This document shows positions 42,037 through 50,877 of a DNA stretch of 64,000 nt, one piece after another. Under the pieces are notes generated by a model. That model saw only the letters and a program-made list of their open reading frames with translations. It was not told the origin of the DNA and did not search any database. Made by a program: the position numbers and the translations under genes. Origin of the DNA: an uncultured Clostridia bacterium (GTDB taxonomy: Bacteria > Bacillota > Clostridia > UBA1381); contig CAKSOE010000008.1 in the NCBI GenBank assembly GCA_934476675.1, positions 1 to 64,000 of the forward strand, written 5' to 3'. How positions within the stretch are numbered: the stretch's first letter is position 1; every line of letters begins with the position of its first letter.

Positions 42037-43221
42037 TTAATCCCTGAAATACAAATCCCTGGTATAGACCTTGTCTAAAACATCGGAAATGTCATCACTG
42101 TATCTGTTTGCAATGATAACATCCGAGATACTTTTGAACTCATTCAAGTCCTTGATTACGCGCGAATTAAAGAACAGCTCATCATCAAGAGTCGGCTCAT
42201 ACACTACAACCTCAATTCCCTTTGCCTTTATTCGTTTCATTACGCCCTGGATTGACGAAGCACGAAAATTATCGGAATTTGACTTCATTGTAAGACGGTA
42301 AACACCTACTGTTTTCGGGTTTTTCGCAATAATTCTATCCGCTATAAAGTCCTTTCTTGTGCGGTTTGCGTCCACAATTGCAGCAATTATATTATTCGGC
42401 ACGTCGTTGTAATTTGCAAGCAGCTGTTTTGTGTCCTTAGGCAAGCAGTATCCGCCGTAACCAAAGGACGGATTGTTATAGTGGTTGCCTATTCTCGGGT
42501 CAAGTCCAACACCTTTAATAATTTGCTTTGTGTCGAGCCCGCGCACCTCCGCATATGTGTCAAGCTCATTAAAATATGCGACACGCAGCGCAAGATATGT
42601 ATTCGAGAACAGCTTTACCGCCTCCGCCTCGGTAAATCCCATAAACAGCGTCGGAATATCCTCTTTTAACGCACCGTCACGCAAAAGCCGTGCAAATGTA
42701 TGCGCAGCATTTACGCTATTTTCATCATTTTTATCCGTTCCTACAATAATTCTGCTCGGATAGAGATTATCATACAGCGCCTTTGATTCGCGCAAAAATT
42801 CCGGACTGAACAGAATTTTATCGGTATTGTATTTTTCACGCACCTGTACGGTATATCCTACCGGAACGGTAGATTTTATCACCATATACGCATTAGGATT
42901 ATACTGCATTACCAGTTCGATTACCGCCTCAACTGCCGATGTATCAAAATAATTTTTCTGCGGATCATAGTTTGTGGGCGCGGCGATCACAACAAATTCC
43001 GCTTCGGAATATGCTGCCTTTGCATCGAGAGTTGCGGTTAAGTCAAGCTCCTTTCCCGCAAGGTATTTTTCTATGTATTCGTCCTGAACAGGTGATTTTC
43101 TTTCATTAATTAAATCAACCTTTTTAGGCACAATATCCACCGCCGTTACATGATTGTGCTGCGACAGCAAAACCGCTATCGACAGTCCTACATATCCCGT
43201 TCCTGCCACTGCTATTTTCAT
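42037..43221 (-). CDS. ugd: UDP-glucose 6-dehydrogenase
   Basis: The 394-aa protein is a nucleotide-sugar dehydrogenase. NAD-binding GTGYVGLS is at residues 7-14, STVPVG near 118, and the catalytic-Cys motif GYGGYCLPKDTKQ near 254. It oxidises UDP-glucose twice to UDP-glucuronate, a precursor for capsular uronic acids. Its length is typical of the single-subunit Ugd group. It is the last gene of the capsule operon and follows the 4-epimerase gene, which converts its product, by 14 nt. Confidence 0.93.
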   Translation of the reverse strand: MKIAVAGTGYVGLSIAVLLSQHNHVTAVDIVPKKVDLINERKSPVQDEYIEKYLAGKELDLTATLDAKAAYSEAEFVVIAAPTNYDPQKNYFDTSAVEAVIELVMQYNPNAYMVIKSTVPVGYTVQVREKYNTDKILFSPEFLRESKALYDNLYPSRIIVGTDKNDENSVNAAHTFARLLRDGALKEDIPTLFMGFTEAEAVKLFSNTYLALRVAYFNELDTYAEVRGLDTKQIIKGVGLDPRIGNHYNNPSFGYGGYCLPKDTKQLLANYNDVPNNIIAAIVDANRTRKDFIADRIIAKNPKTVGVYRLTMKSNSDNFRASSIQGVMKRIKAKGIEVVVYEPTLDDELFFNSRVIKDLNEFKSISDVIIANRYSDDISDVLDKVYTRDLYFRD

Positions 43222-43235
43222 CCGAAGTCACCCTT

Positions 43236-44270
43236 TCATATATTATAAAATTCCTTATACCACTCTGCAAATTTACGCAGTCCCTCACGCAGCGGAGTAG
43301 ACGGTTTATATCCGAAATCATGCTCCAATGCCGAAGTGTCGGCATACGTAACCGGCACATCTCCGGGCTGCATCGGTACCAATTCCTTATGAGCTTCAAA
43401 ATCATAATCCTTCGGCAAAACCTCCGCACGAACCAGTTCCTGCTGCAAAATATCTACAAACTCCAATAAATTTTCCGGACTGCTGTTACCGATATTGTAT
43501 ACCTTGTACGGCGGAATGGGGAGCCCGTCCTCTCCGTTTTTCTTTTCCGGCGGCTTTTTCATAACGCGCACTATACCTTCGACAATATCGTCAACATAGG
43601 TAAAATCCCGCTTGCAGTTACCGTAATTGAAAATTTTGATTTTTTCGCCGTTCCTCAATTTGTCCGTAAATCCGAAATATGCCATGTCCGGTCGTCCGGC
43701 AGGCCCGTAAACCGTAAAGAAACGCAGTCCCGTTGACGGGATATTGTAAAGCTTTGAATACGCATGCGCCATAAGCTCGTTTGACTTCTTAGTCGCAGCA
43801 TAGAGCGACACCGGATTATCCACCTTGTCATCGGTCGAATACGGAACCTTTTTATTTGAGCCGTAAACAGATGAAGATGACGCATAAACCAGGTGTTCTG
43901 TCTGATAATGGCGGCTTGCCTCTAAAATATTGTAAAATCCGATAATATTTGATTCTATATACACATCGGGATTTGTAATCGAATAGCGTACACCTGCCTG
44001 TGCCGCAAGATTTACAACAATTTCCGGCCTGTATTTTTCAAAAATTTCGGTAACCGGCGTCTTGTCGGCGATATTTCCACGAACAAAGTCCCAGTTGCTT
44101 TGCGCAAGCTTTTCTATTTCTGCAAGACGGTACTCTTTAATCGAAACGTCATAGTAGTCATTCATGTTATCGATACCGATAATTCGGATATCATCATTTT
44201 CACGCAGCAGCTTCATCACCAGGTTTGCACCGATAAACCCCGCCGCTCCGGTTATCAGTATGTTTTTCAT
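43236..44270 (-). CDS. UDP-glucuronate 4-epimerase
   Basis: The 344-aa extended SDR has GAAGFIGANL (7-16), the YASSSSVYG serine segment, the YAATKKSNE catalytic Tyr/Lys and the late RDFTYVDDIVEGI. The length and NQKVPYST-like substrate segment fit UDP-glucuronate 4-epimerase (CapI/LpsL type), making UDP-galacturonate. The start is ATG 44270 after GGAGGAAGG; the longer frame begins at TTG upstream of the ribosome site. Overlaps the preceding 2-epimerase gene by 4 nt. Confidence 0.88.
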   Translation of the reverse strand: MKNILITGAAGFIGANLVMKLLRENDDIRIIGIDNMNDYYDVSIKEYRLAEIEKLAQSNWDFVRGNIADKTPVTEIFEKYRPEIVVNLAAQAGVRYSITNPDVYIESNIIGFYNILEASRHYQTEHLVYASSSSVYGSNKKVPYSTDDKVDNPVSLYAATKKSNELMAHAYSKLYNIPSTGLRFFTVYGPAGRPDMAYFGFTDKLRNGEKIKIFNYGNCKRDFTYVDDIVEGIVRVMKKPPEKKNGEDGLPIPPYKVYNIGNSSPENLLEFVDILQQELVRAEVLPKDYDFEAHKELVPMQPGDVPVTYADTSALEHDFGYKPSTPLREGLRKFAEWYKEFYNI

Positions 44271-45412
44271 ATATCCTTCCTCCAAACCATTTTATTAACC
44301 ACTCCCGTGTAGCTTTGGATAAGCTTAACAACCTTGACGGAAACATTTTCATCAGTATAATTCGGTACGGGAATGCCCCAGTCGCCGTTACGGTTCATTT
44401 CAACAGCTGTGTCAACCGCCTGCAAAACCTGTTCTGTCGTTATTCCGGCAAGAATAAAATTACCTTTATCCAATGCCTCGGGACGTTCGGTGCTTGTACG
44501 TATACACACTGCCGGAATCGGATTGCCGACCGACAAAAAGAAGCTGCTTTCCTCCGGCAGCGTTCCGCTGTCCGAAACGACCGCAAACGCATTCATTTGC
44601 AGATTATTGTAATCGTGAAAGCCTAACGGTTCATGCTGTATCACGCGCTTGTCAAATTCAAATCTGCGATTTTCTATAAACTTTTTGCTGCGCGGATGGC
44701 AGGAATACAAAATAGGCATATCGTACTTTTTTGCCATTGCATTCACCGCATTCATAAGGCTGAAAAAGTTTTTCTCCGTATCTATATTTTCCTCGCGATG
44801 TGCGGATAAAAGAATGTATTTGTTTTTTTCAAGATTCAGCTTTTCAAGAATTTTACTGTTTCTTATACTATCAAGATTTTTATGCAGCACCTCTGCCATA
44901 GGCGAACCCACAACATATGTACGTTCCTTTGCAACGCTTGAAGCATTCAGATAACGCCGCGCGTGTTCGCTGTAACACATATTCACATCGGAGATTATAT
45001 CCACAATACGCCTGTTTGTTTCCTCTGGCAAACATTCGTCAAAGCAGCGGTTTCCTGCCTCCATATGAAAAATAGGAATGTGCAGTCTTTTTGCGCCGAT
45101 TACCGATAAGCACGAATTTGTATCGCCCAGAACAAAAACCGCGTCGGGCTTTTCCTCTACCATAAGCTTATATGATTCGGAAATGATATTCCCCATGGTT
45201 TCGCCCAAATCACCGCCTACCGAATTAAGATAGCAGTCGGGCGCACGCAGTCCCAAATCATCGAAAAACACCTGATTAAGCGTATAATCCCAGTTTTGAC
45301 CCGTATGCACCAAAATCTGATTGAAATATTTATCACACGCTTTTATACATTCGCTCAAACGTATAATTTCCGGTCTTGTACCCACTATTGTCATGAGCTT
45401 TAATTTTGCCAT
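44267..45412 (-). CDS. UDP-N-acetyl sugar 2-epimerase, CapG/FnlC type
   Basis: The 381-aa protein is a GT-B-fold non-hydrolysing 2-epimerase like WecB. Segments are TIVGTRPEIIRLSE at the start, TGQNWDYTLNQVFF, HMEAGNRCFDECLPEE, SAHREENID and SDSGTLPEESSF. The NWDY form and full length match CapG/FnlC/WbjD, which act on UDP-2-acetamido-2,6-dideoxy-L-talose to give UDP-L-FucNAc. Its neighbours CapF (45436) and FnlA (47890) make the substrate. It is not WecB itself, by context. Confidence 0.87.
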   Translation of the reverse strand: MAKLKLMTIVGTRPEIIRLSECIKACDKYFNQILVHTGQNWDYTLNQVFFDDLGLRAPDCYLNSVGGDLGETMGNIISESYKLMVEEKPDAVFVLGDTNSCLSVIGAKRLHIPIFHMEAGNRCFDECLPEETNRRIVDIISDVNMCYSEHARRYLNASSVAKERTYVVGSPMAEVLHKNLDSIRNSKILEKLNLEKNKYILLSAHREENIDTEKNFFSLMNAVNAMAKKYDMPILYSCHPRSKKFIENRRFEFDKRVIQHEPLGFHDYNNLQMNAFAVVSDSGTLPEESSFFLSVGNPIPAVCIRTSTERPEALDKGNFILAGITTEQVLQAVDTAVEMNRNGDWGIPVPNYTDENVSVKVVKLIQSYTGVVNKMVWRKDI

Positions 45413-45435
45413 TGAAATTCAATCCCCTCTCAAAA

Positions 45436-46596
45436 TTACACTTCTTCAAAATACGTATCCGGTCTGTTCGGGTCAAAGCGCTCATTGCACCACATAATCG
45501 TAACCAAATCCTCCGTATCGGACAGATTTATTATATTATGCGTATATCCCGGAATCATATCAACTACTGTTATTTCCTCACCCGACACCTCGTAATTTAC
45601 AATCTTATCCGTTCCGAGCTGCCTTAGCTGAATAAGTCCGCGACCGCTCACTACCACAAATTTTTCATTTTTCGTATTGTGCCAGTGCTGCCCTTTTGTA
45701 ATACCGGGTTTTGAAATATTCACGCTGATTTGTCCCGCATTAAGCGTTCTCAGTATTTCCGTAAAGCTTCCTCTGTTATCGCAGTTCATTTTCAGCTTAT
45801 ACGAAAAGTTCTCCGCATCAAGATATGTCAGATAAGTCGAATACAGTTTCTTGGAAAACGAATTTTCACTCATATCCGGTATCAGCTTATTTATGCGGCT
45901 TTCCTTAAAGCTATACAGTAAATCCGCAATTTCTCCCAGAGTGTTTTTATGCTCAATCCCCACTCTGCAATAATTACTTTCCCTGTTCTCCATACCTGCC
46001 GCGGCTCTTATAAGCTCATCAATCACATCATCTATATATACCAATGTCATCATGTGATTTCTGTCGTTTACCGTTATCGGCAAATCATGCGCAATATTAT
46101 AGCAAAAGGTTGCTACCGCACTGTTGTAATTCGGTCTGCACCACTTTCCGAACACATTCGGGAAACGATATACAAGCGTCTTTACACCGTTTTCCTTTCC
46201 GTAATTGAAAATCAGCTCCTCCCCTGCTTTTTTTGATTTTCCGTACGGATTATCGAGCGCCGCCTGAATTGACGACGACAGCATAACGGGCGCTTTATTA
46301 TTATATTTTTTCAGGCTGTCCAAAAGCTTTGAGGTAAAGCCGAAGTTCCCCTCCATAAATTCCGTTTCGTTTTTCGGGCGGTTTACACCTGCCAAATGGT
46401 ACACAAAATCGGCATCTTTGCAGTATTCATCCAGTTTTTCTGCCGGTGTGTCAATGTCAAATTCATACAAATTAATATCCGCAGAAATTTCTCTTGTTTT
46501 ATCTTTGCCGTCACGCACGCATTTCAATGCTTCCGAAAGATTTCTGCCTACAAATCCCTTTGCTCCCGTAATCAGTATATTCATACCTGTGACCAT
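45436..46596 (-). CDS. UDP-FucNAc pathway reductase CapF (SDR plus cupin)
   Basis: The 386-aa protein has an N-terminal SDR domain (ITGAKGFVGRNLSEAL near 9) and, from about residue 268, a cupin domain with QHWHNTKNEKFVVVSG and MIPGYTHNI, the zinc-binding His pattern of CapF/FnlB/WbjC. It reduces the 4-keto-6-deoxy sugar to UDP-2-acetamido-2,6-dideoxy-L-talose. ATG 46596 lies only 3 nt after GGAG, so start at ATG 46584 is an alternative. It is separated from fnlA by one gene and a hairpin. Confidence 0.88.
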   Translation of the reverse strand: MVTGMNILITGAKGFVGRNLSEALKCVRDGKDKTREISADINLYEFDIDTPAEKLDEYCKDADFVYHLAGVNRPKNETEFMEGNFGFTSKLLDSLKKYNNKAPVMLSSSIQAALDNPYGKSKKAGEELIFNYGKENGVKTLVYRFPNVFGKWCRPNYNSAVATFCYNIAHDLPITVNDRNHMMTLVYIDDVIDELIRAAAGMENRESNYCRVGIEHKNTLGEIADLLYSFKESRINKLIPDMSENSFSKKLYSTYLTYLDAENFSYKLKMNCDNRGSFTEILRTLNAGQISVNISKPGITKGQHWHNTKNEKFVVVSGRGLIQLRQLGTDKIVNYEVSGEEITVVDMIPGYTHNIINLSDTEDLVTIMWCNERFDPNRPDTYFEEV

Positions 46597-46616
46597 TAAC
46601 TCCTTTCACGGAAATT

Positions 46617-46722
46617 AAGTTTGAAATAAAATCGTTCAGATTACCGATTTGCAGCGAGTGGTGCCGTACATTGGTACTGCCCCGAGCAAAAAGCGGTGAT
46701 ATGGGCGATTTTATTCAAACTT
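46617..46722. repeat. Long multi-stem hairpin in the capsule operon
   Basis: AAGTTTGAAATAAAATCG (46617-46634) pairs with CGATTTTATTCAAACTT (46706-46722), a 17-bp stem with one bulge. Inside, ACCGATTTGC and GCAAAAAGCGGT pair partly and GTAC-GTAC forms an inner hairpin. It fills most of the 125-nt gap between the nucleotidyltransferase-fold and CapF genes. Confidence 0.5.
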
Positions 46723-47897
46723 TACTCCTTAAAATTAAAATCCAATCCCACATAATTCAATGCCTTTTCGTAGTTGTTAATATTTTCATCTGTCAGTTCA
46801 CGCAAGCGTTTATTATTTTCGGATATACTTTTCCTTCTGAAAAACATCACATCAAATATCCTTACCGCCCACATAACCGGCAGAAGATACGGCGCTTTTT
46901 CCAGAACAGTATACCGTTTTTTCATCTTTTTAAGCGGCAAAAAAACTTTTCTGATATACAAGCTTACCTGTCTGTGTCCGCTGTCCTTAAAAGCTTTTGT
47001 TTCTTTTAGCGCCGTTGACAGGTTGTTGTTTTCAATCGTACCGTACGCACCGCTTGAAAATATCCATTTTGTCATAAAATCGGTCATATCATCACTTTTG
47101 CGTCCTTCAAACCACACATCAAGCAATTCCATGCTGTTTTTATAAAACTTCTGCAATTGTAATTTTGTCAGTTCATTATTTATGTATTCTTCATCTAAAT
47201 TCTTTTCGGCGCGCTTATATACCCATATATCCGCAAAATTCTTTATACCCACGCCGCTGTCACGGTAATGCTTTGCAAGATGCGTAAATATATAAATCAA
47301 AAAATCCTCTCTGCCCAGCTCATATTCCGACTGAGATTTCTTTCGTGCCAGCTTCCAGCCGGTGCCGTAATACTCATAATAATCCTTATTATACGATGGT
47401 ATAAGGTACTTATGAAGCTCTATGTGCAGATATTTTCTTTTCCATACATACTCGTGATTCGATTCAACGACAAATTCAAATCCCAGGCTTTCCATTATAC
47501 CTTTTATCTCAGGATACTGCTCCTGTTTTATAAGCATATCGATGTCACACATATAGCGCATTTCCGGCTGCGGATAATATTTTTTCATCACAGCGCCTTT
47601 AAGCGGCAGATAATCTATTTCGCCATCGTTAAAGGCTTTATAGACCATTTCCGCCTCATACCTCTGCTTTGCCTCATACTGAACGGAATTTAAAGCGTAT
47701 TTATCAAGCGCCGCCGAATACGGCGCCGGAATTTCTATGCCGGAATTATACGCTCCGTAATAAAGCAAAACGGCAGTATGATGCTTTACTGATATTTCAA
47801 CCGCACTTTTCCAGTCAAAATCCTCCGGAATTGATACCTTATCACCTGTTACGGCGCTCTTTATAAGCGACAGTATTCCGATTTCCGTATTATTCAT
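46722..47897 (-). CDS. Nucleotidyltransferase-family protein (NTP_transf_5-like)
   Basis: The 391-aa protein resembles the uncharacterised nucleotidyltransferase family PF14907. The segment YLPLKGAVMKKYYPQPEMRYMCDIDML (about 94-120) carries the fold's KG and D-x-D motif (DID), followed by LHIELHKYLIP. The remainder is helical with Trp/Tyr-rich stretches. Such proteins occur in capsule and O-antigen loci, with unproven activity, perhaps nucleotidyl transfer to a sugar or glycan. It sits inside the L-FucNAc gene set, between fnlA and capF. Ends overlap with fnlA by 8 nt. Confidence 0.75.
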   Translation of the reverse strand: MNNTEIGILSLIKSAVTGDKVSIPEDFDWKSAVEISVKHHTAVLLYYGAYNSGIEIPAPYSAALDKYALNSVQYEAKQRYEAEMVYKAFNDGEIDYLPLKGAVMKKYYPQPEMRYMCDIDMLIKQEQYPEIKGIMESLGFEFVVESNHEYVWKRKYLHIELHKYLIPSYNKDYYEYYGTGWKLARKKSQSEYELGREDFLIYIFTHLAKHYRDSGVGIKNFADIWVYKRAEKNLDEEYINNELTKLQLQKFYKNSMELLDVWFEGRKSDDMTDFMTKWIFSSGAYGTIENNNLSTALKETKAFKDSGHRQVSLYIRKVFLPLKKMKKRYTVLEKAPYLLPVMWAVRIFDVMFFRRKSISENNKRLRELTDENINNYEKALNYVGLDFNFKE

Positions 47898-48936
47898 TAC
47901 AAAATCCTTCCAGTTCTCTGTTAATATACGGTAACGTCAGCAGCTTGTCCTTAACCCGTTCGGCATTAAGCAATTCCGTATTACTCGAATTAAATTCCGT
48001 AAGTGTATTGCGTTCTGCGTCTCCGTCCTTAAAATACTTATCATAATTCAAATTGCGCTTATCAGCCGGTACGCGGTAAAAATTCCCCATGTCGATTGCG
48101 TGAGCACATTCCTCATTTGTAAGGAGCGTTTCGTACATTTTCTCACCATGACGTATGCCGATCACCTTAATCGGGCATTTATCCTCCTTATCAAACAAAG
48201 CCTTTGTTGCCTTTGCAAGCACTTCTATTGTGCTGGCAGGCGCCTTTTGAACCATTATATCGCCGCTTTCCGCATTATTAAATGCAAATATCACCAACTC
48301 AACCGCTTCTTCGAGTGACATAACAAAACGTGTCATCTGCGGTTCGGTAACCGTTATAGGTTCTCCCTTTTTAATCTGCTCAATCCACAGCGGCACAACC
48401 GAGCCGCGTGAACAAAGAACGTTTCCGTAGCGTGTGCAGCAAATGCTTGTCCTTTCGGGCGAAACGGTTCTTGCCTTTGCTACGACCACTTTTTCCATCA
48501 TTGCCTTTGCCGTACCCATTGCGTTTACCGGATATGCAGCCTTGTCGGTGGAAAGGCAGATAACCTTTTTCACACCTGCTTCAATTGCGGCTGTCAGCAC
48601 ATTATCCGTTCCGATTACGTTTGTTTTGACCGCCTCCATAGGAAAAAATTCGCATGACGGTACTTGTTTCAGCGCTGCCGCATGAAAAATATAATCCACA
48701 CCGTGCATTGCGTTCTTAACGCTCTGCAAATCGCGCACATCGCCTATGTAAAATTTTATTTTGTTGCTCAATTCGGGATATTTCGCCTGATATTCGTGGC
48801 GCATATCGTCCTGCTTCTTTTCATCGCGCGAAAAGATTCTTATTTCGCCGATCTCCGTATCAAGAAAACGATTTAAAACCGCATTTCCGAATGAACCCGT
48901 TCCGCCTGTGATTAGTAATGTTTTTCCATTAAACAT
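47890..48936 (-). CDS. UDP-GlcNAc 4,6-dehydratase/5-epimerase, FnlA/CapE type
   Basis: The 348-aa SDR has GGTGSFGNAVL near the start, the IFSRDEKKQ cofactor specificity loop, AAALKQVPSCE and the STDKAAYPVNAMGTAKAMMEK catalytic region. These match the inverting dehydratase/epimerase FnlA/WbjB/CapE, first step of UDP-L-FucNAc synthesis from UDP-GlcNAc. ATG 48936 follows GAGGAG; the longer frame to 48993 would overlap rmlB. It lies at the boundary of the AT-richer block. PseB is a relative, but partners here are CapF/CapG. Confidence 0.88.
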   Translation of the reverse strand: MFNGKTLLITGGTGSFGNAVLNRFLDTEIGEIRIFSRDEKKQDDMRHEYQAKYPELSNKIKFYIGDVRDLQSVKNAMHGVDYIFHAAALKQVPSCEFFPMEAVKTNVIGTDNVLTAAIEAGVKKVICLSTDKAAYPVNAMGTAKAMMEKVVVAKARTVSPERTSICCTRYGNVLCSRGSVVPLWIEQIKKGEPITVTEPQMTRFVMSLEEAVELVIFAFNNAESGDIMVQKAPASTIEVLAKATKALFDKEDKCPIKVIGIRHGEKMYETLLTNEECAHAIDMGNFYRVPADKRNLNYDKYFKDGDAERNTLTEFNSSNTELLNAERVKDKLLTLPYINRELEGFCNE

Positions 48937-48949
48937 TTCATCTACTCCT

Positions 48950-49963
48950 CTATCTATTATGATACATCTTTTTATAGTAATCCTGGTATTCACCGCTTAT
49001 TATTTTTTTCCACCAATTTTGATTACTTAAATACCAATTAACTGTCATTTTAATTCCCATCTCAAATTTCGTACATGGTAACCATCCCAATTCATTATGT
49101 ATTTTAGTTGGATCTATGGCATAACGCAAATCGTGTCCTTTTCGATCTGTTACATATGTAATAAGACTTTGGGGCTTATCAAGTATTTTTAATATAGTTT
49201 TTACAATCTCAATGTTTGACATTTCGTTATGTCCGCCAACATTATATACCTCTCCTATTCTTCCCTTATGAATAATTAAGTCTATTGCATTGCAATGGTC
49301 TTCTACATATAACCAGTCACGTACATTTAACCCATTTCCATATACAGGCAACGGCTTATCCTCCAATGCATTCGCAATCATCAAGGGAATAAGTTTTTCC
49401 GGGAAATGATACGGGCCATAATTATTTGAGCATCGTGAAATCGTAATAGGCAAATTGTAGGTTCGAAAATATGCTTGTACTAACAAATCTGCACTTGCCT
49501 TACTTGCACTGTATGGACTTGATGTGTGTATCGGGGTGTTCTCTGTAAAAAACAAATCTCGTCTATCCAGCGGCAAATCGCCATATACTTCATCAGTTGA
49601 CACTTGATGGAATCTCTGAATTCCATACTTCCTGCAAGCATCCATAAGAACTTGTGTTCCCAATATATTTGTAACTAAAAATATTTCGGGATTATCTATC
49701 GATCGGTCAACATGACTCTCCGCAGCAAAATTCACTAAAACATCCGGCTTCTCTTTTTCAAAAATCTCATATATTGCAGTGCGATCCGCAATGTCTGCCT
49801 TATAAAACGTTATTTTATCAATAATGCTGTCAAGAGTCTCAAGATTTCCGGCATAAGTTAGTTTGTCTACCACTACCACTTCATAATCAGGATGTTTTTT
49901 TATTATATAATGTGTAAAATTTCCTCCAATAAATCCGGCTCCGCCTGTAATTAATATCTTCAT
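48950..49963 (-). CDS. rmlB: dTDP-glucose 4,6-dehydratase
   Basis: The 337-aa SDR has GGAGFIGGNF (7-16), the HVDRSIDNPE segment, STDEVYGDL and catalytic YSASKASAD, the RmlB signature. It turns dTDP-glucose into dTDP-4-keto-6-deoxyglucose. Its ATG overlaps the rmlA stop by 4 nt. Neither rmlC nor rmlD is in the locus, so the product is not used for rhamnose here; it is probably taken by the aminotransferase at 50878. Confidence 0.94.
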   Translation of the reverse strand: MKILITGGAGFIGGNFTHYIIKKHPDYEVVVVDKLTYAGNLETLDSIIDKITFYKADIADRTAIYEIFEKEKPDVLVNFAAESHVDRSIDNPEIFLVTNILGTQVLMDACRKYGIQRFHQVSTDEVYGDLPLDRRDLFFTENTPIHTSSPYSASKASADLLVQAYFRTYNLPITISRCSNNYGPYHFPEKLIPLMIANALEDKPLPVYGNGLNVRDWLYVEDHCNAIDLIIHKGRIGEVYNVGGHNEMSNIEIVKTILKILDKPQSLITYVTDRKGHDLRYAIDPTKIHNELGWLPCTKFEMGIKMTVNWYLSNQNWWKKIISGEYQDYYKKMYHNR

Positions 49964-50844
49964 AATTTTCTCCCCGCCTCATTTTCTGCCAAATTAATTA
50001 AATATTTTCCGTAATCCGTCATTTTAAGCTCTTCACCCAATTCTCTAAGCTGCTTTGTGCTGATAAATCCCCTACGCCATGCAATCTCTTCGAGACACGA
50101 TATGTAAAACCCTTGCATATTTTGTACTGTTTCCACAAATTGTCCTGCACGCATCATCCCTGATGGAGTTCCCGTATCAAGCCATGCCATGCCTCTCTGC
50201 ATTATCTGCACTCTAAGTTTTCCTTGCCTTAAATACTCATTATTTACTGATGTTATTTCAAGCTCCCCTCTGTCAGAAGGAGAAATGTTTTTTGCAATCT
50301 CAACGACGCTGTTATCATAAAAATATAGTCCGGGTACAGCATAATCAGATTTTGGATTATGTGGCTTTTCTTCAATAGAGAGAACTTTGTAGTGTTCATC
50401 AAATTCTACCACACCGAATGCCACGGGGTTTTTTACACGATATCCAAAAATCACTGCACCGTTCAAATCATCTTGCGCCTTGTTTAAAATACGCGTAAAA
50501 TCCTTACCATAAAAAACATTATCACCTAATATCAAACACACACTATCATTTTTTATAAAATCTTCGCCTATTATAAAAGCTTGTGCGAGTCCATCGGGCT
50601 GCTCTTGAACCTTATATGTTATACTTATACCCAATTTGTCTCCATTTCCCAGCAAATGTTCATATATGGGCGTATCTTCCGGAGTTGAAATCACAAGAAT
50701 TTCCTTTATTCCTGCAAGCAACAAAACCGACAATGGATAATAGATCATTGGCTTATCATAAATCGGCAGCAACTGTTTTGACGTCACCTTTGTCATTGGA
50801 TACAAGCGTGTTCCACGTCCTCCCGCTAAGATAATACCTTTCAT
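49960..50844 (-). CDS. rmlA: Glucose-1-phosphate thymidylyltransferase
   Basis: The 294-aa protein has the nucleotidyltransferase signature GGRGTRLYPMTKVTSKQLLP (8-27) and YDKPMIYYPLSVL, then LGDNVFYG and AWLDTGTPSGM. It makes dTDP-glucose from dTTP and glucose-1-phosphate. It follows the aminotransferase by 33 nt and overlaps rmlB, so supply and use of dTDP-sugar are in one transcript. Confidence 0.95.
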   Translation of the reverse strand: MKGIILAGGRGTRLYPMTKVTSKQLLPIYDKPMIYYPLSVLLLAGIKEILVISTPEDTPIYEHLLGNGDKLGISITYKVQEQPDGLAQAFIIGEDFIKNDSVCLILGDNVFYGKDFTRILNKAQDDLNGAVIFGYRVKNPVAFGVVEFDEHYKVLSIEEKPHNPKSDYAVPGLYFYDNSVVEIAKNISPSDRGELEITSVNNEYLRQGKLRVQIMQRGMAWLDTGTPSGMMRAGQFVETVQNMQGFYISCLEEIAWRRGFISTKQLRELGEELKMTDYGKYLINLAENEAGRKL

Positions 50845-50877
50845 TTTTGTTTCACCTTCCTATTCATTTATCCTTCC

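Noticed and set aside
48950..50844. dTDP-L-rhamnose synthesis
   Set aside because: Only rmlA and rmlB are present. No rmlC or rmlD in the locus; an aminotransferase lies next to rmlA instead.
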